From NCBI GenBank assembly GCA_945861415.1, contig CAMAUV010000041.1, positions 1 to 39,997 of the forward strand: DNA of 39,997 nt, given 5' to 3'. The notes beneath the pieces are model-generated. The model searched no databases. It saw nothing but the letters and a program-made list of their open reading frames with translations, and was not told the DNA's origin. Both the position numbers and the translations under genes were made by a program. Below are positions 12,737 to 22,155 of the stretch, in pieces. The number at the start of each line of letters is the position of its first letter. The stretch's first letter is position 1. This stretch comes from Akkermansia muciniphila (GTDB taxonomy: Bacteria; Verrucomicrobiota; Verrucomicrobiia; Verrucomicrobiales; V1-33).

Positions 12737-15700
12737 TTCAGATTTGCCCCGGCTCGCGGCGGGCCGCCGTTTCGGGCGGCAAGACTTGGACCTCATCACC
12801 TTCCTGCCGCCTGTTCCGCGCAGCGCAGCGCTGTGAACGGGCAGGTGTTCCGCTACGGCATGAGCGCGGGCGGGGTGACCAGCCTGGAGGTGAGCGAGGC
12901 CCTGCAGGCCATTCCCACCATCTCGCTCGTCATGGAGCAAGACGATTTCTCTTCCTCCGCCACCGGGATCTACTCCAATGCGATGCAACGCGGGCGAGAC
13001 TGGGAACGCCCCGCCTCGATCGAGTTGATCAACGAGAACCGCCAGGGACTCGGGCAGTTCCAGATCGATTGCGGAGTGCGGATCCGGGGAGGCGCCAGCC
13101 GCGCCACCAACAACCCCAAGCACTCTTTCCGGCTTTTCTTCCGCGACGAGTACGGCGGTGTGCTGCGCTACCCCATCTTCCAGGAGGAGGGCCCCGGCCG
13201 CTTCGAAAACCTCGACCTGCGCACCTCGCAGAACTACTCGTGGGCTTGGCGCAACAACTTCCAGAACACCTTCCTGCGCGACATCTACGGGCGCGACACC
13301 CTGCGCGACATGGGCCAGCTCTACACCCGCAGCCGCTACTATCACCTTTACATCAACGGAGTATACTGGGGCCTCTTCATGAGCCAGGAGCGCTCCGAGG
13401 CCTCCTACGGGGAAACCTACCTCGGCGGCAGCGAGGACGACTATGATACCATCAAGGCCGCCGGCAACACCGCCAACTACACCACCGAGGCCGCCGACGG
13501 AGACATGAACGGCGCCTGGCGGGACCTCTGGGCGGCGGTGCGCGCTCTCCGCGCCGACCCCGCCGATGACGCCGCTTACTTCGCGCTCCAGGGACTCGGC
13601 CCGGACGGCCTCAGCCCGCACCCGGATCCGGCCGCCAACCCGGTCCTGTTCGACGTCGACAACCTCGCCGATTACATGCTCGCGATCTTCTTCACCGGCA
13701 GCTTCGACGGGCCGCTCGGTCACTGGGTTCGCGCCTCCAACAACTGGTTCGCGCTCCGTAATCGCACCGGCACCCACGGCTTCCAGTTTTTCGCGCACGA
13801 CGGCGAGCACTCCATGGGAGCCCGCTCCGAAGGGGGCGAACTGGCGGGCGTCAGCGACGACCGGGTCGGACCGTTCGGCGACCTGTTCACCGATCGCCCC
13901 CCATCCGCCTTCGACCGCAGCAACCCGCAGTAGCTGCACGAGGACCTCGCCTGGAACGAGGAATATCGGCTCGCCTTCGCGGATCGCGTCCACCAGCACT
14001 GCTTCAACGGCGGGGCGCTGACCGACGACGCCGCCCTCGCTCGACACAACCTCCGCTATTCCCGGATCCGCACCGCGGTGCGCGCCGAGCTGGCCCGCTG
14101 GGGCGGGCAATTCACCTACCAGGACTGGATCGTGGCCCGCCACGACATCGTCGAGTTCCTCCGGATCGGATCCGATCTCAGATCGAGCGGGCCGGGTCGC
14201 GCCGCCTTCGTGGTCGATCTGCTGCGCACCTACAACCACGGGGGGCCCAAACCGCTCTACCCCCTGATCGATGCTCCCGTCTTCTCCGCCAACGGGGGCC
14301 GGGTGCCGGCCGGCTTCCAGCTGACGATCACCAACCCGAACGGGGCGGGAGAGATTCGCTACACGACGGACGGGTCCGATCCGCGCCTGGCCGGGGGAGC
14401 CGTCAACCAGTCTGCCGCCGTCGCGGCCGGGCCGGTGCCCTTGATCGCGAGCGGACCGGTCAAGGCGCGCGTGCTGGACAACGCGACCTCGACCTGGAGC
14501 GCCCTGAACGAGTTCGAGTTCATCGTGGGCGTTGCGGCCACCGCGGAGAACCTCGTGGTGTCCGAGATTCACTACAACCCGCTCGGTGCTGCGGAGGACG
14601 AGGAGTTCGTGGAGCTGCTCAACCTCTCCTCCACCGACACGATCGAGCTCACCGGTGTCGAGTTCACGGCCGGCATTGCCTTCGACTTCACCGGCAGCGA
14701 CGTCACCCGGCTCGCTCCCGGGGCGCGGGTGATCGTGGTGGCCAATCGTCCCGCCTTCCTGGCACGCCATCCGCAGGTGTTGCCTGCCCTCATCGCCGGG
14801 GAGTACACCGGGAAGCTGGACAACTCCGGCGAGCGCCTCATGCTCGAGGATTCGGAGGGGGGGTCGATCAGGAATTTCGTCTACCGGGACGCCCTCCCGT
14901 GGCCCACCTCGGCCGACGGAAACGGATACAGCCTCGTCCTGAATTGCACCAGCGCCAATCCCGACCACAGTCTCGCGGTCAACTGGCGATCCCACCCGCC
15001 CCAGCACGGCGGCCCGATCGGCGCGGCGCAGATCAGTTTCCAGGTGCCGCCGTCAGGAGCCATCTACTACACCACTGACGGCTCGGACCCGCGCATCCCA
15101 TCGACCGCCGGCGCGGAGACGACCCTGCTTGCCGAAGCGGTCGCCGCCAGCGGGCTGGTACCTTCGGCGACCAACGGCGGCTCCACGCTGACACTGCCCC
15201 AGTGGACGGGCGTCGCATCCCCGCCGAACGCTGCCTCGTGGACCACCGGCACGACGGGGATCGGCTACGAGACCAGCCCCGGTCCCTACGTCCCCCTCAT
15301 CGGACTGGATGTCGGCGCGATGTTCAACGTCAACGCCTCTGCCTACCTGCGCGTCCCATTCAACATCCCGGACCAGGCGACACTCGATGCGATCGGCACG
15401 CTCACGCTACACATGAGATACGACGACGGGTTCATCGCCTACATCAACGGGACACGGGTCGCGGACATCAATGCGGTCGGGGCCGTGGGTTGGGATGCGC
15501 GTGCCAGCGGCGATCACCCCGACGCCCAGGCGGTAGATTTCCAGACCTTCAACATCACCGCCAACAAGGGGGCGCTACAGGTCGGCGCGAACCTGCTCGC
15601 TATCCACGCCCTCAACAACGGTATCGGCAGCAGCGACCTGCTGGCGATGCCGAAGCTCACCTACAGCAGTAGCAGCAACGCCGGGATTTCGCCGACCGCC

Positions 15701-16633
15701 CAGCTCTACACCGGCGCGTTCTCGTTGCCGAACTCTGCGGACCTTCGCGTGCGCACGCTCACCAGCGGCCAGTGGTCCGCGCTCAACGAGGCCGCGTTTT
15801 TGGTGGGCACGCCCGCCGGTCCCAGCAACACCGCGATCTCCGAAGTGATGTACAACCCGCCGGGGGGCAGCGAGGACCTGGAGTTCATCGAACTGGCGAA
15901 CACTTCCGGCGGGCCGGTCGATTTCAGCCTGTTTTATTTTGGGACCGGCATCGACTTCACTGTCCCGATCGGCACCACCGTGCCAGCTGGCGGCTTTGTT
16001 CTGATCGTGGCCAACCAGGCCGCCTTCGAGGCTGCTCACGGCGCAGGTTTGCCAGTCATCGGAGAGTTTCAGAATGGCACCTCGCTCGACAACAACGGCG
16101 AGACCATCACGCTGCGCGCCGCCGACGGCTCGTTGATCGAAACCTTCCGCTACGAGGACGATGGCCAGTGGCCGGAGAGCCCGGACGGACTCGGGCCGAG
16201 CCTGACGCGCATCCTGCCACCGCGCGCTGCGCAATCTCCACACAGCTGGCGGCCCAGCGTCGCCGCGGGCGGCTCCCCCGGGACCTCCGACGCGATCTCC
16301 TTCAGTGGCGACCCGGACGCCGACAACGACAACGATCGCATCTCCGCCCTGCTCGAACACGCCCACGGCACCAGTGATGCTGCAGCGAACCCGAGCGCGC
16401 TGTTCAGCCTGCGCGTCATGCCGCTTTCCCTAACATTGCAACAAAACCTGGCCGCAGACGACATCGACTGGATCATCGAGGAGTCGTCCGATCTGAATCA
16501 GTGGACACCGGTCAGCACCCTCACGATATCGCGCACCGACAACCAGGATGGCACAGCATCGGTCGTGTACACCGGCCTGGCGGCGACCGGGCCAGACCGA
16601 TTCTGGCGCGCCACGGCGCAGCTCAGGGAGTGA
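12737..16633 (+). pseudogene. CotH-kinase/LTD surface protein gene, 5'-truncated and amber-interrupted
   Basis: The frame is open from 12737 (GTG start possible at 12833) and runs to 16633, broken only by TAG at 13931-13933; the sequence on both sides is continuous CotH homology in the same frame. Part 1 carries the CotH kinase core ('RGRDWERPASIELIN', 'GVRIRGGASR', 'FAHDGEHSMG'). After the TAG comes 'EDLAWNEEYRLAFADRV', then a chitobiase-like domain ('RYTTDGSDPR', about 14360), an LTD (14545-14960), a second TTDGSDPR domain interrupted by a galactose-binding-like sandwich (15050-15700), another LTD (15800-16280) and a C-terminal beta domain. The signal peptide and N-terminal LTD expected for this family are missing. 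CotH proteins phosphorylate secreted or coat proteins. If expressed, only fragments would be made. Confidence 0.75.
13931..13933 (+). other. In-frame TAG inside the CotH gene
   Basis: The codon lies between 'FDRSNPQ' and 'LHEDLAW', a position where relatives have a residue such as Tyr, judged from memory of the family. The 2.7 kb after it stays in the same frame with intact domains, so the mutation appears recent, or it is a sequencing error. Confidence 0.8.
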
Positions 16634-16777
16634 CAGGTGGCCAGCAGCGTAGCAGCGGTTGGTTCCACAAAAAGACCGGCTTCAGCATGCTGACCGGTTC
16701 GACGCCCGTGAGCTTCATGTCGAGCCCCGGGCACGACAGGTCAGCCGGTTGTGGTCGATGCCCGGGCAGCCGAAAAG

Positions 16778-19465
16778 CTAGGGGATCGCCCGCAGGGTGA
16801 AGTAGCAGCGCAGTCCCTTCTTCACCGGCGCGTCGCCGAACAGCTGCGCGGTATCCGGGATTTCGATATCGTAGAGGCGATCCAGCCAGCCGTCGCCGCT
16901 GCCGAAATCCGTGAGGACGAGCGTCGCAGATTTCCGGTCCGATCCGATCTGCACCCGCCCGACCGCTCTGTCGCGGAGTTCGTGTTCAGGTGAGCCGTAT
17001 CTGCCGGTATCGGTGTAGAACCATGACCGCACTTTGAAGGAGGACGCCAGCTGTGCGTCGCTGACTCCGGCGGCGAGCGGCTGCGTGAAATGCAGCACGA
17101 ATCCCTCTTTGGCGGCGTTGGCCCGCAGGATGTCCGCGGGCACCGTGGTCCCATCGTAAACGATGCGCTGCAGGCTTGCTTCCTGCCCGCCCCACGCGCC
17201 CCAGCCCCGACCGGTCTGGCCGATGAGCAGGCTCCCGTCGGGCAGGAACACCGGGCGCATGACGCCGGACGCGAAGTAGCGCGCGAACGGGATCACGCAG
17301 CCCTGGTCGGCACCGTTGACCTTCTCGGTCACGACGCGGAACAGATTCGACAATGTCTGGTCACCGAGGAACATCTGCCTGCCGAAGGGGCCGAACTTTC
17401 CGCCCGTCAGGTCCCATGCCATGTTGCCCGGGGAGTTGGCGACCTTGCCGTGCGGCAGCCAGACCGCACCCTTGCGCATCTTGTCTTTCCACAGATCAAA
17501 ATTCAGCTCCGGCGAGTCCGGCTTCATCTTGCCGGGCAGCGACACGAGACCAGAGAGGTGCCCGTAAAACTTCCCCTGCTCCAGCGGGACTACTTTGGAC
17601 GATCCGACATACTCGCCCTGGTTCTCGGCGTACCACAGCCGCCCGTCGGGATCGATCCCGAAACCCGCCGGACTGCGCAATCCGGATGCGAAGGGTTCGA
17701 ATTTCCCCTCCGGCGTGACGCGGCAGGCCCAGCCGCGATAGCCACCCATCGAGCCCATGAACGGCCCCCCGGCGCGCCATGACGTGCGCTCGTTCCCGCC
17801 ATGGGAGAGATTCAGCGTGAAGTAGTAATTGCCCGCCGCATCGCGCACCGGCCCGTGCGCGTACTCGTGGTAGTTGCCGTGGAAACCGTAGTCGTCGCAC
17901 ACGGTCTCGAACGACTCGGCGCGCCCGTCGCCATCAGCATCGCTGAGGCGAGTCATCTCGGGCTTCTGCATCACCACAATGCGGTCGCCCTTGTCGTCCT
18001 CGATCCACACCCCGAGGCACTCGTAGGTTCCCTCGGCAAACAGCGACCACTTGCCATCGCGGATGCGCCACACGCCTGCCGTGCGGGTCGCCACCACGAG
18101 TGTCCCATCCTTGGCGACCGCCATGCCTGTCGGCTCGAACAACTGGTTGCGACCATAGAGGTCCTTCGGCGCCTCCCAGTTTTCCGTGCGATAGCCGGCG
18201 GGCACCTCGATGTTCTCGCGGCCTGCTTTGTTCGTGTTGGTCCGCAGTGGCTGCGGGCTCCAATCCTCGGCACGACTCGCAATTGGCCGCGCGGCCAGCC
18301 CGGCGGTCACGCGCGCCGAAAACCGGTATTCGCCGACCGGGTTCTCCGCGCCGATCAGCCAAATCCCATCCTTCAAAACTCCGCCATCCACCTTGATATC
18401 CGACAGCCCCTCGGTCGAGACCTTGAACTTCTGCGGCCCGGCCGGCGCGGTCATGCTGATCTCGATGCGTCCATCATCACCGAGCGTCACCCGTTGCGAA
18501 AACTTGTTCTGACCGACCCGAAAGCGGAACACCGGCCGGCCCGTGGCTGGCTCGATGCTGTAGCCGGAGAACTCAGCGTCCACGGATGCCAGCAGCTCTT
18601 GATCATCGCGATCCTCCCACAGCCATTTCTCCACCGCCTTATCGTCCAGCACGTCGGGTTCCTTGAATTCGAAATCGACCGCCTCGCCCGAGGGCAACAG
18701 TGGCTGCAGGATGCCCATACCACGGACAAAAACCTGGTTCCCCTGGCCGCGCGGCGAGCCCGGCTGGCCGCGGCCGGAACGCTCCGACTGCAAGTTCAAG
18801 AATCCGCCACCCCAAACGTTGCGCACCGCCAGAACGCGCGGGTCGAAAGTGAAGTTCATGCCGTTCGGCTCGCCTGCGTGGATCGCGCGGCCGCTCGACT
18901 CCCGCAGCGGCGCGCGGAAGACACGAGTACGCTTCGTCACCACGATCTCGTTGGCGATTTCGAGCGGGTCCTTCGGCACCTCCTTGCGCTCCTCCTTCAC
19001 CATCACCTTCGGCGGACCAGTCTGCCCCGCGTCCGCCAGCGTTCTTACATAGTGCCAGACATACTCGAGCGCCTGGTCCGGAATCACCTCTTTGGCAAAC
19101 TTGGGCATAATCTGCGGGAAGGCCTGGCCTTTGGTCGCACCGTCCTCCGCCACCGCCAGCGCGTCCCACGACTCGCGCACCGAACTCATGAAGTAGCTCT
19201 TGTCAGCCTTGACCTTGAGCCGTTCGCCGGCGCCCGGCTTCGCCACCTCGCGCTCGCGCGGCTCGTTCAGGAACAGCCCGAACAAGTTCGGCCCGCTGCG
19301 AACCGTCTGATCTCCTTTGGCCGTCGCGTGGCAGACAATACAGCCGTAGGTTTCGTACACCTTCTGCCCCTCCGCCACCGCGTCCACTTCATTCTGGGCC
19401 CAGGCCGCGGGGATGAGGGTGGAAATAGCAATAACAAAGGAGGCGACGGACGATGCGTTCTTCAT
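16778..19465 (-). CDS. Secreted c-type cytochrome fused to DUF6797-like and beta-propeller domains
   Basis: 895 aa from ATG 19465. Signal peptide (MKNASSVASFVIAISTLIPAAWA), then a class I cytochrome c domain: heme motif CIVCH (Cys42, Cys45, His46) and a likely Met ligand at 120 (IMPKF). A middle part (about 170-400) has 'EPNGMNFTFDPRVLAVRNVWGGGF', the hallmark of DUF6797-type proteins. Next comes a soluble-dehydrogenase beta-propeller ('LFEPTGMAVAKDGTLVVATR', 'SPAGFGIDPDGRLWYAENQG', 'VFLPDGSLLIGQTGRGW') and a C-terminal beta domain. Such proteins are thought to be periplasmic electron-transferring dehydrogenases; the substrate is unknown. Convergent with the CotH pseudogene, leaving 144 bases in which I recognise nothing. 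Confidence 0.88.
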   Translation of the reverse strand: MKNASSVASFVIAISTLIPAAWAQNEVDAVAEGQKVYETYGCIVCHATAKGDQTVRSGPNLFGLFLNEPREREVAKPGAGERLKVKADKSYFMSSVRESWDALAVAEDGATKGQAFPQIMPKFAKEVIPDQALEYVWHYVRTLADAGQTGPPKVMVKEERKEVPKDPLEIANEIVVTKRTRVFRAPLRESSGRAIHAGEPNGMNFTFDPRVLAVRNVWGGGFLNLQSERSGRGQPGSPRGQGNQVFVRGMGILQPLLPSGEAVDFEFKEPDVLDDKAVEKWLWEDRDDQELLASVDAEFSGYSIEPATGRPVFRFRVGQNKFSQRVTLGDDGRIEISMTAPAGPQKFKVSTEGLSDIKVDGGVLKDGIWLIGAENPVGEYRFSARVTAGLAARPIASRAEDWSPQPLRTNTNKAGRENIEVPAGYRTENWEAPKDLYGRNQLFEPTGMAVAKDGTLVVATRTAGVWRIRDGKWSLFAEGTYECLGVWIEDDKGDRIVVMQKPEMTRLSDADGDGRAESFETVCDDYGFHGNYHEYAHGPVRDAAGNYYFTLNLSHGGNERTSWRAGGPFMGSMGGYRGWACRVTPEGKFEPFASGLRSPAGFGIDPDGRLWYAENQGEYVGSSKVVPLEQGKFYGHLSGLVSLPGKMKPDSPELNFDLWKDKMRKGAVWLPHGKVANSPGNMAWDLTGGKFGPFGRQMFLGDQTLSNLFRVVTEKVNGADQGCVIPFARYFASGVMRPVFLPDGSLLIGQTGRGWGAWGGQEASLQRIVYDGTTVPADILRANAAKEGFVLHFTQPLAAGVSDAQLASSFKVRSWFYTDTGRYGSPEHELRDRAVGRVQIGSDRKSATLVLTDFGSGDGWLDRLYDIEIPDTAQLFGDAPVKKGLRCYFTLRAIP

Positions 19466-19634
19466 GGCGAGACGCTGCAAGGTCTGTCCTCCGACCGCAA
19501 GTCGAAAGCACGATCCCCGCGACACGTGGCGACGGTTTCCTTTGGCTATCACCGACACCGGCCGTGCCGCTGTGGCCGTGGATGGCAGGGGCGGGGCGGG
19601 ATGTATTCACGCAAAGCTGAAGAGTTCTGGCCTC

Positions 19635-19781
19635 TTACGAAGCTTGGGGATCATCGAACTCCCAGAGGCCTTTGAGCACGGGAGCGGCTGGGGCCGCGAC
19701 GGGGGCGAGCAGGAATAGAAGGAGAGGAGCGCGCGACAGTTTCCTGGCGGGAGTGGGAAGCCGCCGCGATTTATTCAGCAA
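19635..19781 (-). pseudogene. Signal-peptide stub of a LamG-like secreted protein
   Basis: A TTG-started 48-aa frame reads signal peptide (LSRAPLLLLFLLAPVAAPAA), then 'APVLKGLWEFDDPQ', then stop. 'LxGLWEFDDP' is how mature LamG/concanavalin-like domains commonly open in this phylum, so only the first few residues of the domain survive. The start codon is uncertain. It lies 170 bases upstream of the cytochrome gene, on the same strand. Confidence 0.45.
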
Positions 19782-19844
19782 AGCGGTGTTCCCGTAAGCT
19801 TTGGCACCAGGTCGTTTGCGGTGAAACTGACGGCGCCTGCTGCT

Positions 19845-21401
19845 TCACCATTCATAACCAAATGCCTCCACCAGTGGGCGGAGCATTTCGAGATGAGGCT
19901 GCATCCAGCGTTCATACCTGCGCCAGCGGCCGATGGCACGGGCATGAACGGGTTCGCGCACGGCGAGGTAGCTGGGAGTGTGGACGACTTTCTCCGCGAC
20001 CCGTTCGCGATACCCGAGCACGCCGTCATCCCATGGCAGCCCGAGGAATTCCACCGCGCGGCGGGCCTGCCCTGGCAGATCGGCGACAAGGTCTTCATAG
20101 CGCACTTCCAGCCAGCGGCCGGCGGGGAGCACGGTGCGGAGGTGGAGCCACGCGCCCATATCGAGAAGGTAGCGCCGAATGGTGTCCTCCCACGTCAGGA
20201 AGGACGCGCTGTTGGGATTGAGAGGGAGGTATTGAAAGTAGCAGCTCACCACGACATCGCGCGGATCCCGCAGAGCGACGAGACACCGGCTGTCGGGCAG
20301 CAGGCGGAGAATGCCGGGGATGAAGAGCGTGTGCGTAGGATTTTTGTCGATGTGCACGCGGCCGCCAACAGCCTCGTCGAGGCCCTCCTCCATGCGGTCG
20401 CGGTAGTGGCGGCGCAGCGTGTGGAGTTTGTCGGGACAGATGGCGTGGAGCGCCCCGATGGTGGGCGGCGTGAAGTCGCCGGCATCGCGCCAGAGCACGT
20501 TCAGAATGTCGCGGCCCAGCACCTGACGCTCTTCACTGCTGACAATGCCAGGATGAGCATCGAGCACATTCTCCAGCAGAGTGGTGCCGGAGCGGGGGAA
20601 GCCCAGCAGGTGCGCGGCCGGGCGCCCGAAGGCGGCGGCGGCATCGGCGGTCCATTCGCGGAGCATTTCAGGAGCGAGGGCGCGGCAGACGCGGTCCCAT
20701 GCACCGAGCGACTGCATGGCGGCGCGTGACATCCCGGCGGCATGCGGGCGCAGCAGATCCTTGCCCCGCTCCAGCCGCTTCATCGCGACTGCGGCTTCGC
20801 CGGCACGGTCAGCCATTTCCGCCAGCATCACCCATGCTCGCGATTTTGTCGCCGGATGCGTGCGGGGGTACTGCACCACGCGGCGCAGGGCGGCCTCCGC
20901 ACCTTCCGGCCGGCCCTGCTGCTGCCGCACGCGGGCACGGATGACGAGCGACTCCATGCAGTCCGGCGCGGCCTTCAATGCAGCGGCTGCTGCGTGATCC
21001 GCCTCCTCAAGGAGATGATGCCGCTCGCAGAGCACGGCGAGTTCCAGATGGCCCGCAGGATCACGTTTGCCGGGCCCCGCGGCATACCGGCGCAGCAGGG
21101 CAATGGCTTCTTCCTCGCGCTGACACATGCGCATGGTCTGACCGAGAAGCAGGAGCAGGTCAGGCCGGTCGCCGGCCAGTGCAGCGAGGCGGTCGAGCAG
21201 CTCTCGGGCGCGCCGGATGTGAAGGCGGTCGCCCAGCACGCGGGCGGCGTCCACGAGTGCATGGACGTTATTCGGGTGGCTCCCCGCGGCTTTGGTAAAG
21301 GCATCTTCCGCTTCGTCCCAGCGGCTCTGCGCCCAAAGCGCGCGGGCGTGCTGCAGTTCGGGCAGATCACTTTCATCCAGCGAGGCGGTGGCGGCGGGCA
21401 T
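19845..21401 (-). CDS. TPR-repeat sulfotransferase
   Basis: 518 aa. Residues about 12-215 are tetratricopeptide-like helices ('ALWAQSRWDEAEDAFTKA', 'EEADHAAAAALKAAPD'). Residues 260-518 are a PAPS-dependent sulfotransferase: the 5'-phosphosulfate loop 'GFPRSGTTLLENVL' (from 267) and the 3'-phosphate strand 'ALRDPRDVVVSCY', plus 'RYEDLVADLPGQ' and a final 'RRYERWMQPHLEML'. It transfers sulfate to a protein or glycan; the TPR part may bind the acceptor. There is no signal peptide, so it is likely cytoplasmic. ATG 21401 is the natural start. A hairpin from the gene upstream ends 26 bases before it. Confidence 0.9.
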   Translation of the reverse strand: MPAATASLDESDLPELQHARALWAQSRWDEAEDAFTKAAGSHPNNVHALVDAARVLGDRLHIRRARELLDRLAALAGDRPDLLLLLGQTMRMCQREEEAIALLRRYAAGPGKRDPAGHLELAVLCERHHLLEEADHAAAAALKAAPDCMESLVIRARVRQQQGRPEGAEAALRRVVQYPRTHPATKSRAWVMLAEMADRAGEAAVAMKRLERGKDLLRPHAAGMSRAAMQSLGAWDRVCRALAPEMLREWTADAAAAFGRPAAHLLGFPRSGTTLLENVLDAHPGIVSSEERQVLGRDILNVLWRDAGDFTPPTIGALHAICPDKLHTLRRHYRDRMEEGLDEAVGGRVHIDKNPTHTLFIPGILRLLPDSRCLVALRDPRDVVVSCYFQYLPLNPNSASFLTWEDTIRRYLLDMGAWLHLRTVLPAGRWLEVRYEDLVADLPGQARRAVEFLGLPWDDGVLGYRERVAEKVVHTPSYLAVREPVHARAIGRWRRYERWMQPHLEMLRPLVEAFGYEW

Positions 21402-21426
21402 GATCCAATAGTGGAGAACAAGCGTA

Positions 21427-21457
21427 CGGCGCGCCCTGAACAGTCAGGAGCGCGCCG
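21427..21457 (-). terminator. Long GC-rich hairpin after the chimeric PEP-CTERM gene
   Basis: Arms cggcgcgc-cctga and tcagg-a-gcgcgccg pair over 13 bp with one bulged A and an ACAG loop. It lies 28 bases after the stop at 21485 and before the sulfotransferase start. There is no strong U-run on either strand, so it may be a weak terminator or an mRNA-protecting stem. Confidence 0.45.
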
Positions 21458-21484
21458 CGCACGGTAATTTCAATCCCGGGTGAT

Positions 21485-22033
21485 TCAACTGCGGCGGCGA
21501 TGCAGGAGCAGGAGGCCCGCCAGCCCGCTCAGTGCCACTGTAGCCGGTTCCGGAATGGCTTCGATGCTGAGATTGATATTGTCAACGTAGCCGTCGATAG
21601 CCGTGCCCTCGGGCGTTTTGGTTTCAAAAATCGTGACGCTGATGCTTCGTGCCAGGGACGGAACAGTGCCGGCGAGCGAAATCACGCCCCACTCAACGGC
21701 ATTGGCATATGTTCCGTTGTTCGCGCGGGGGAGCGCCGTGACTAAAGCTTCACTGCCGAGCACCAGCGGGCTGCCTATCGGGCCGCTGGCACCGTCGAGG
21801 AACTGAACGCTCAACTGAGCGAAGTCCAATTGATGGCGATAGGTGCTGAACTGCGCAGTGAGTTTGTCTCCTCCGTGGCACTTCTGACAGTGCGCCTCGA
21901 AAAAAGCCTGCACCGGCCCCGCCGCCGCCCGCGGTTTGTCGTCCTGTGCACCCGAATCCATCGCGCCGAATACGAACCACGCGGTAAGCGCGATGCTCGA
22001 ACGGAGGAGTCGGGGACGTGGGCTACAGAACAT
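21485..22033 (-). CDS. Chimeric protein: PSD1 cytochrome leader fused to a PEP-CTERM domain
   Basis: 182 aa from ATG 22033. Residues 1-58 are the start of a planctomycete-type cytochrome (PSD1) protein: signal peptide, then 'FFEAHCQKCHGGDK' with a CxxCH heme motif. Directly after GGDK it becomes the end of a PEP-CTERM protein ('AQLSVQFLDGASGPIGS', 'GYVDNINLSIEAIPEPA'), finishing with a hydrophobic helix and HRRRS. PEP-CTERM tails are cut and sorted by exosortase during export. The first part is repeated at 22997-23214. As written, the product would be an exported one-heme protein with a sorting tail. Whether it is functional or a recombination product is open. A TTG at 22081 would extend it by 16 residues. 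Confidence 0.65.
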   Translation of the reverse strand: MFCSPRPRLLRSSIALTAWFVFGAMDSGAQDDKPRAAAGPVQAFFEAHCQKCHGGDKLTAQFSTYRHQLDFAQLSVQFLDGASGPIGSPLVLGSEALVTALPRANNGTYANAVEWGVISLAGTVPSLARSISVTIFETKTPEGTAIDGYVDNINLSIEAIPEPATVALSGLAGLLLLHRRRS

Positions 22034-22082
22034 GGTGGCAATATAAGCGGCTGCAGGAGAAATCAATAATCCCGGAAACAAT
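21862..22082 (-). repeat. PSD1-leader repeat, copy A
   Basis: 221 bp containing an upstream segment plus the first ~58 codons of a PSD1 gene. It is closely similar to copy B (22997-23214), differing by one Ala codon and scattered substitutions, and the last 25 or so bases through the CxxCHGGDK codons are identical. Homology stops right after the lysine codon, where copy A continues into a PEP-CTERM domain. Confidence 0.85.
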
Positions 22083-22155
22083 GCCGGATTGAGTCCGGGT
22101 GGGGGGCAGGAGCGATAATGGTTAGGGTTGACTATGGAACAGCGGCGAGACCGAT

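Noticed and set aside
13931..13933. TAG as a recoded codon (pyrrolysine or suppressor)
   Set aside because: No supporting hairpin or tRNA in the window, the gene also lacks its start, and TAG is used as an ordinary stop at 39301.
12704..15007. Long minus-strand open frame of 767 codons
   Set aside because: It is the antisense shadow of the CotH/LTD gene: Gly/Val/Arg/Glu-rich low-complexity protein with no motif, while the plus strand shows clear domains.
17801..19675. 624-codon plus-strand frame
   Set aside because: It lies opposite the cytochrome/propeller gene, has His/Arg/Leu-rich composition and no recognisable domain.
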